DNA from: Schistocerca nitens
Taxonomy: Eukaryota; Arthropoda; Insecta; Orthoptera; Acrididae
DNA: 64,000 nucleotides
NCBI RefSeq assembly: GCF_023898315.1
Contig: NC_064615.1
Coordinates: 7,202,501-7,266,500 of the forward strand
Direction of reading: 5' to 3'
The translations under genes and the position numbers were made by a program. Of the stretch, positions 61,708 through 64,000 are shown in pieces. The notes under the pieces were generated by a model that was not told the DNA's origin, did no database searches, and saw only the letters and a program-made list of their open reading frames with translations. Each line of letters begins with the position of its first letter. Position 1 is the stretch's first letter.

Positions 61708-63046
61708 CGAGGGCAGTTCAATAAGTAATGCAACACATTTTTTTTCTCGGCCAATTTTGGTTGAAAAAACCGGAAATTTCTTGTGGAATATTTTCAAACA
61801 TTCCCGCTTCGTCTCGTATAGTTTCATTGACTTCCGACAGGTGGCAGCGCTGTACGGAGCTGTTAAAATGGCGTCTGTAACGGATGTGCGTTGCAAACAA
61901 CGGGCAGAGATCGAGTTTCTTTTGGCGGAAAACCAGGGCATCTCAGATATTCATAGGGGCTTGCAGAATGTCTACGTGATCTGGAAGTGGACAAAAGCAC
62001 GGTGAGTCGTTGGGCAAAGCGTGTGTCATCATCGCCGCAAGGTGAAGCAAGACTGTCTGATCTCCCGCGTGCGGGCCGGCCGTGCACAGCTGTGACTCCT
62101 GCAATGGCGGAGCGTGCGAACACACTCGTTCGAGATGATCGACGGATCACCATCAAACAACTCAGTGCTCAACTTGACATCTCTGTTGGTAGTGCTGTCA
62201 CAATTGTTCACCAGTTGGGATATTCAAAGGTTTGTTCCCGCTGGGTCCCTCGTTGTCTAACCGAACACCATAGAGAGCAAAGGAGAACCATCTGTGCGGA
62301 ATTGCTTGCTCGTCATGTGGCTGAGGGTGACAATTTCTTGTCAAAGATTGTTACAGGCGATGAAACATGGGTTCATCACTTCGAACCTGAAACAAAACGG
62401 CAATCAATGGAGTGGCGCCACACCCACTCCCCTACCAAGAAAAAGTTTAAAGCCATACCCTCAGCCGGTAAAGTCATGGTTACAGTCTTCTGGGACGCTG
62501 AAGGGGTTATTCTGTTCGATGTCCTTCCCCATGGTCAAACGATCAACTCTGAAGTGTATTGTGCTACTCTTCAGAAATTGAAGAAACGACTTCAGCGTGT
62601 TCGTAGGCACAAAAATCAGAACGAACTTCTCCTTCTTCATGACAACGCAAGACCTCACACAAGTCTTCGCACCCGAGAGGAGCTCACAAAACTTCAGTGG
62701 ACTGTTCTTCCTCATGCACCCTACAGCCCCGATCTCGCACCGTCGGATTTCCATATGTTTGGCCCAATGAAGGACGCAATCCGTGGGACGCACTACGCGG
62801 ATGATGAAGAAGTTATTGATGCAGTACGACGTTGGCTCCGACATCAACCAGTGGAATGGTACCGTGCAGGCATACAGGCCCTCATTTCAAGGTGGCGTAA
62901 GGCCGTAGCATTGAATGGAGATTACGTTGAAAAATAGTGTTGTGTAGCTAAAAGATTGGGGAATAACCTGGTGTATTTCAATGCTGAATAAAACAACCCC
63001 TGTTTCAGAAAAAAAATGTGTTGCATTACTTATTGAACTGCCCTCG
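61708..63046 (+). mobile_element. mariner transposon, nearly intact
   Basis: 1339 bp. The terminal repeats begin CGAGGGCAGTTCAATAAGTA on the left and are matched exactly in the complement on the right (through AATGCAACACA). TA flanks both ends (61,706-61,707 and 63,047-63,048). Removing it restores a smooth Gypsy-D reading across the TA. The transposase has a single frameshift and no other damage that I can see, so the insertion is young. Confidence 0.95.
61868..62937 (+). pseudogene. mariner transposase with one frameshift near 61,975
   Basis: A DD34D mariner transposase of about 356 residues. It starts at ATG 61,868 (MASVTDVRCKQRAEIEFLLA), and the frame slips by one missing base near 61,975, just after LQNVY. 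It resumes as DKSTVSRWAKRVSS and runs open to NGDYVEK and a stop at 62,935-62,937. Helix-turn-helix units are at the N-terminus and at RITIKQLSAQLDISVGSA. The catalytic residues are Asp in VTGDETW, Asp in LLHDNARPH and Asp in SPDLAPSDFH, with the standard 34 residues between the last two. WVPRCL and YSPDLAP are family signatures. A sequencing error could mimic the shift. Confidence 0.93.
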
Positions 63047-63048
63047 TA

Positions 63049-64000
63049 ATTGTTCATTTTCCCTAAGACTGACTGCAGTTCTGTGACACTGCGAGGAACT
63101 GGAAAATCTGCTGTGGCTAACAAATCCGACTGAAGAGGATGTACACCTTGACTGTGTATGACATGGTCAAGACACTGGAACTTAGGGTTAAAGAAATCAC
63201 ACTTGTCCAATCTACACTTCAGTCCTGCATCAGACAACACACAAAACAGAGCACGCAAATTTGGAACATGTTCTTCAGGTGCACTACTTCCTACGACAAT
63301 ATCGTCCAAATAGTTTGAACAGTTTGGCACCGCATCAGTCAGCTACTTCAAATGCCATTGGAAAATGGTGGGGGCGGAAGCATTGCTAAAAGGCAAACAC
63401 AAATATCTAAGCAAACAAAAATAAGTATTTACTATACATACTTTTTGAGATTCTTCATCGAGAGGTATTTGAAGATACGCATCGCGCAAACCAATTTTTC
63501 AAAAGTAGCTACAAGCACCTAATCTGTCCATGAGACTCTCTGAGTGTTGCAATGGATAAGTATCAATCACAGTTTGTGGGTTGACCATAGACTTAAATTC
63601 AACACAGAGGCGAATGCGACCTGAAGTTTTGGGAGCAAAACCAGTGGGCTTGCCAACTGACTAGCTCGTATGGACCCAATAGCTCCACTATCTTGCAATT
63701 CTTTAAGTTCATCAACGACTTTGTTCTGTACTGCAATGTGAACAGTTCTGGCCTGCAAAATTTCGACTGTGCACTGTCTTTCAGAGTAATATGTGCAACA
63801 AAATTGGTAGCCTTCGCTAAATCTTCAGAATGCAGAAACTGACAACACAATGTCCTGAATGTTAAAGCCAAACAAATCAAGTGAATCAAGACCAAATGTC
63901 TTCTCATATCATGTGATTGTAACACGATGAAAGTAACTGTTCGTGTATGTGAATGGTATATGTCGGGCAAAGTACATTTTCCGAGAACGCGAACGTCTTG
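63049..64000 (-). pseudogene. Reverse transcriptase part of Gypsy-D, runs off the window
   Basis: Minus-strand RT with several frame changes. The best piece (63,049-63,330) reads PNCSNYLDDIVVGSSAPEEH, with YLDD as the catalytic box, then CRLDKCDFFNPKF, QGVHPLQSDLLAT and VTELQSVLGKMNNY. The mariner follows at once. Further upstream, in other frames, are VVDELKELQDSGAIGSIRAS and SPLVLLPK, the start of the RT domain. Still further upstream the frames are too broken to read. The 5' part lies beyond the window. Confidence 0.83.

Overview
The window looks like nuclear DNA from an orthopteran insect, most likely a locust or grasshopper close to Schistocerca. That call rests on remembered orthopteran repeats seen here: a tRNA-like SINE family (boxes TGGCCGAGCGG and GGTTCGAATCC) in at least eight copies, RTE/BovB and jockey-like LINE tails, several Tc1 and mariner families, a 5S-derived SINE, and LTRs starting TGTAAGTAGGCTG or TGTTGTGACTTGG. 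I found no convincing host protein gene, rRNA or functional tRNA. Almost everything recognisable is a transposable element, many of them nested. The stretches between are AT-rich DNA in which I see nothing.

Layout. 1-6.3 kb: a mariner with one in-frame stop and a 17-residue deletion, two decayed LINEs and two SINEs. 6.3-8.2 kb: an 864-bp inverted repeat with a 19-bp spacer and a 13-bp target duplication, carrying a hammerhead-ribozyme-like fold in each arm. 8.2-23.1 kb: remnants of Tc1/mariner-type transposons, two RTE LINEs, SINEs, a MITE inside a dead transposase, and a decayed copy of a high-copy arthropod gene family with a CxxC motif. 23.3-26.2 kb: a second, smaller hairpin element with its own hammerhead-like fold, split by a 2.7-kb non-autonomous LTR element. 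26.2-33.9 kb: Tc1, LINE, RTE, mariner, solo-LTR and SINE pieces, several inside one another.

33,961-54,566 is one Gypsy-type element on the minus strand (Gypsy-B; TSD ATCT). It has lost the gag-to-RT interval and its RNase H, and carries a 71-bp tandem repeat. Its pol is split about a dozen codons from its end by a younger, apparently complete 12.0-kb Gypsy element on the plus strand (Gypsy-A, 38,481-50,510; TSD TATT). Gypsy-A has almost identical 1768-bp LTRs, an intact 545-aa gag ORF and an intact 1511-aa protease/RT/RNase H/integrase ORF. 54.6-60 kb is CT-rich simple sequence with a 5S-type SINE, then diverged repeats and an RTE LINE. 60-64 kb is the 3' part of a GC-rich Gypsy pol on the minus strand, broken by a SINE and by a nearly intact mariner.

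The most unusual content is the pair of inverted-repeat elements with hammerhead-like folds. Each has stem I, CTGATGA, stem II, GAAA, ACC/GGT stem III and a C at the cleavage position, and both share one extra base after CTGATGA. Hammerheads are documented in Penelope-like retroelements, so these may be Penelope-derived; no Penelope reverse transcriptase is visible here. Coordinates of degenerate copies are approximate. Family names rest on recognised motifs and remembered consensus, not on a search.
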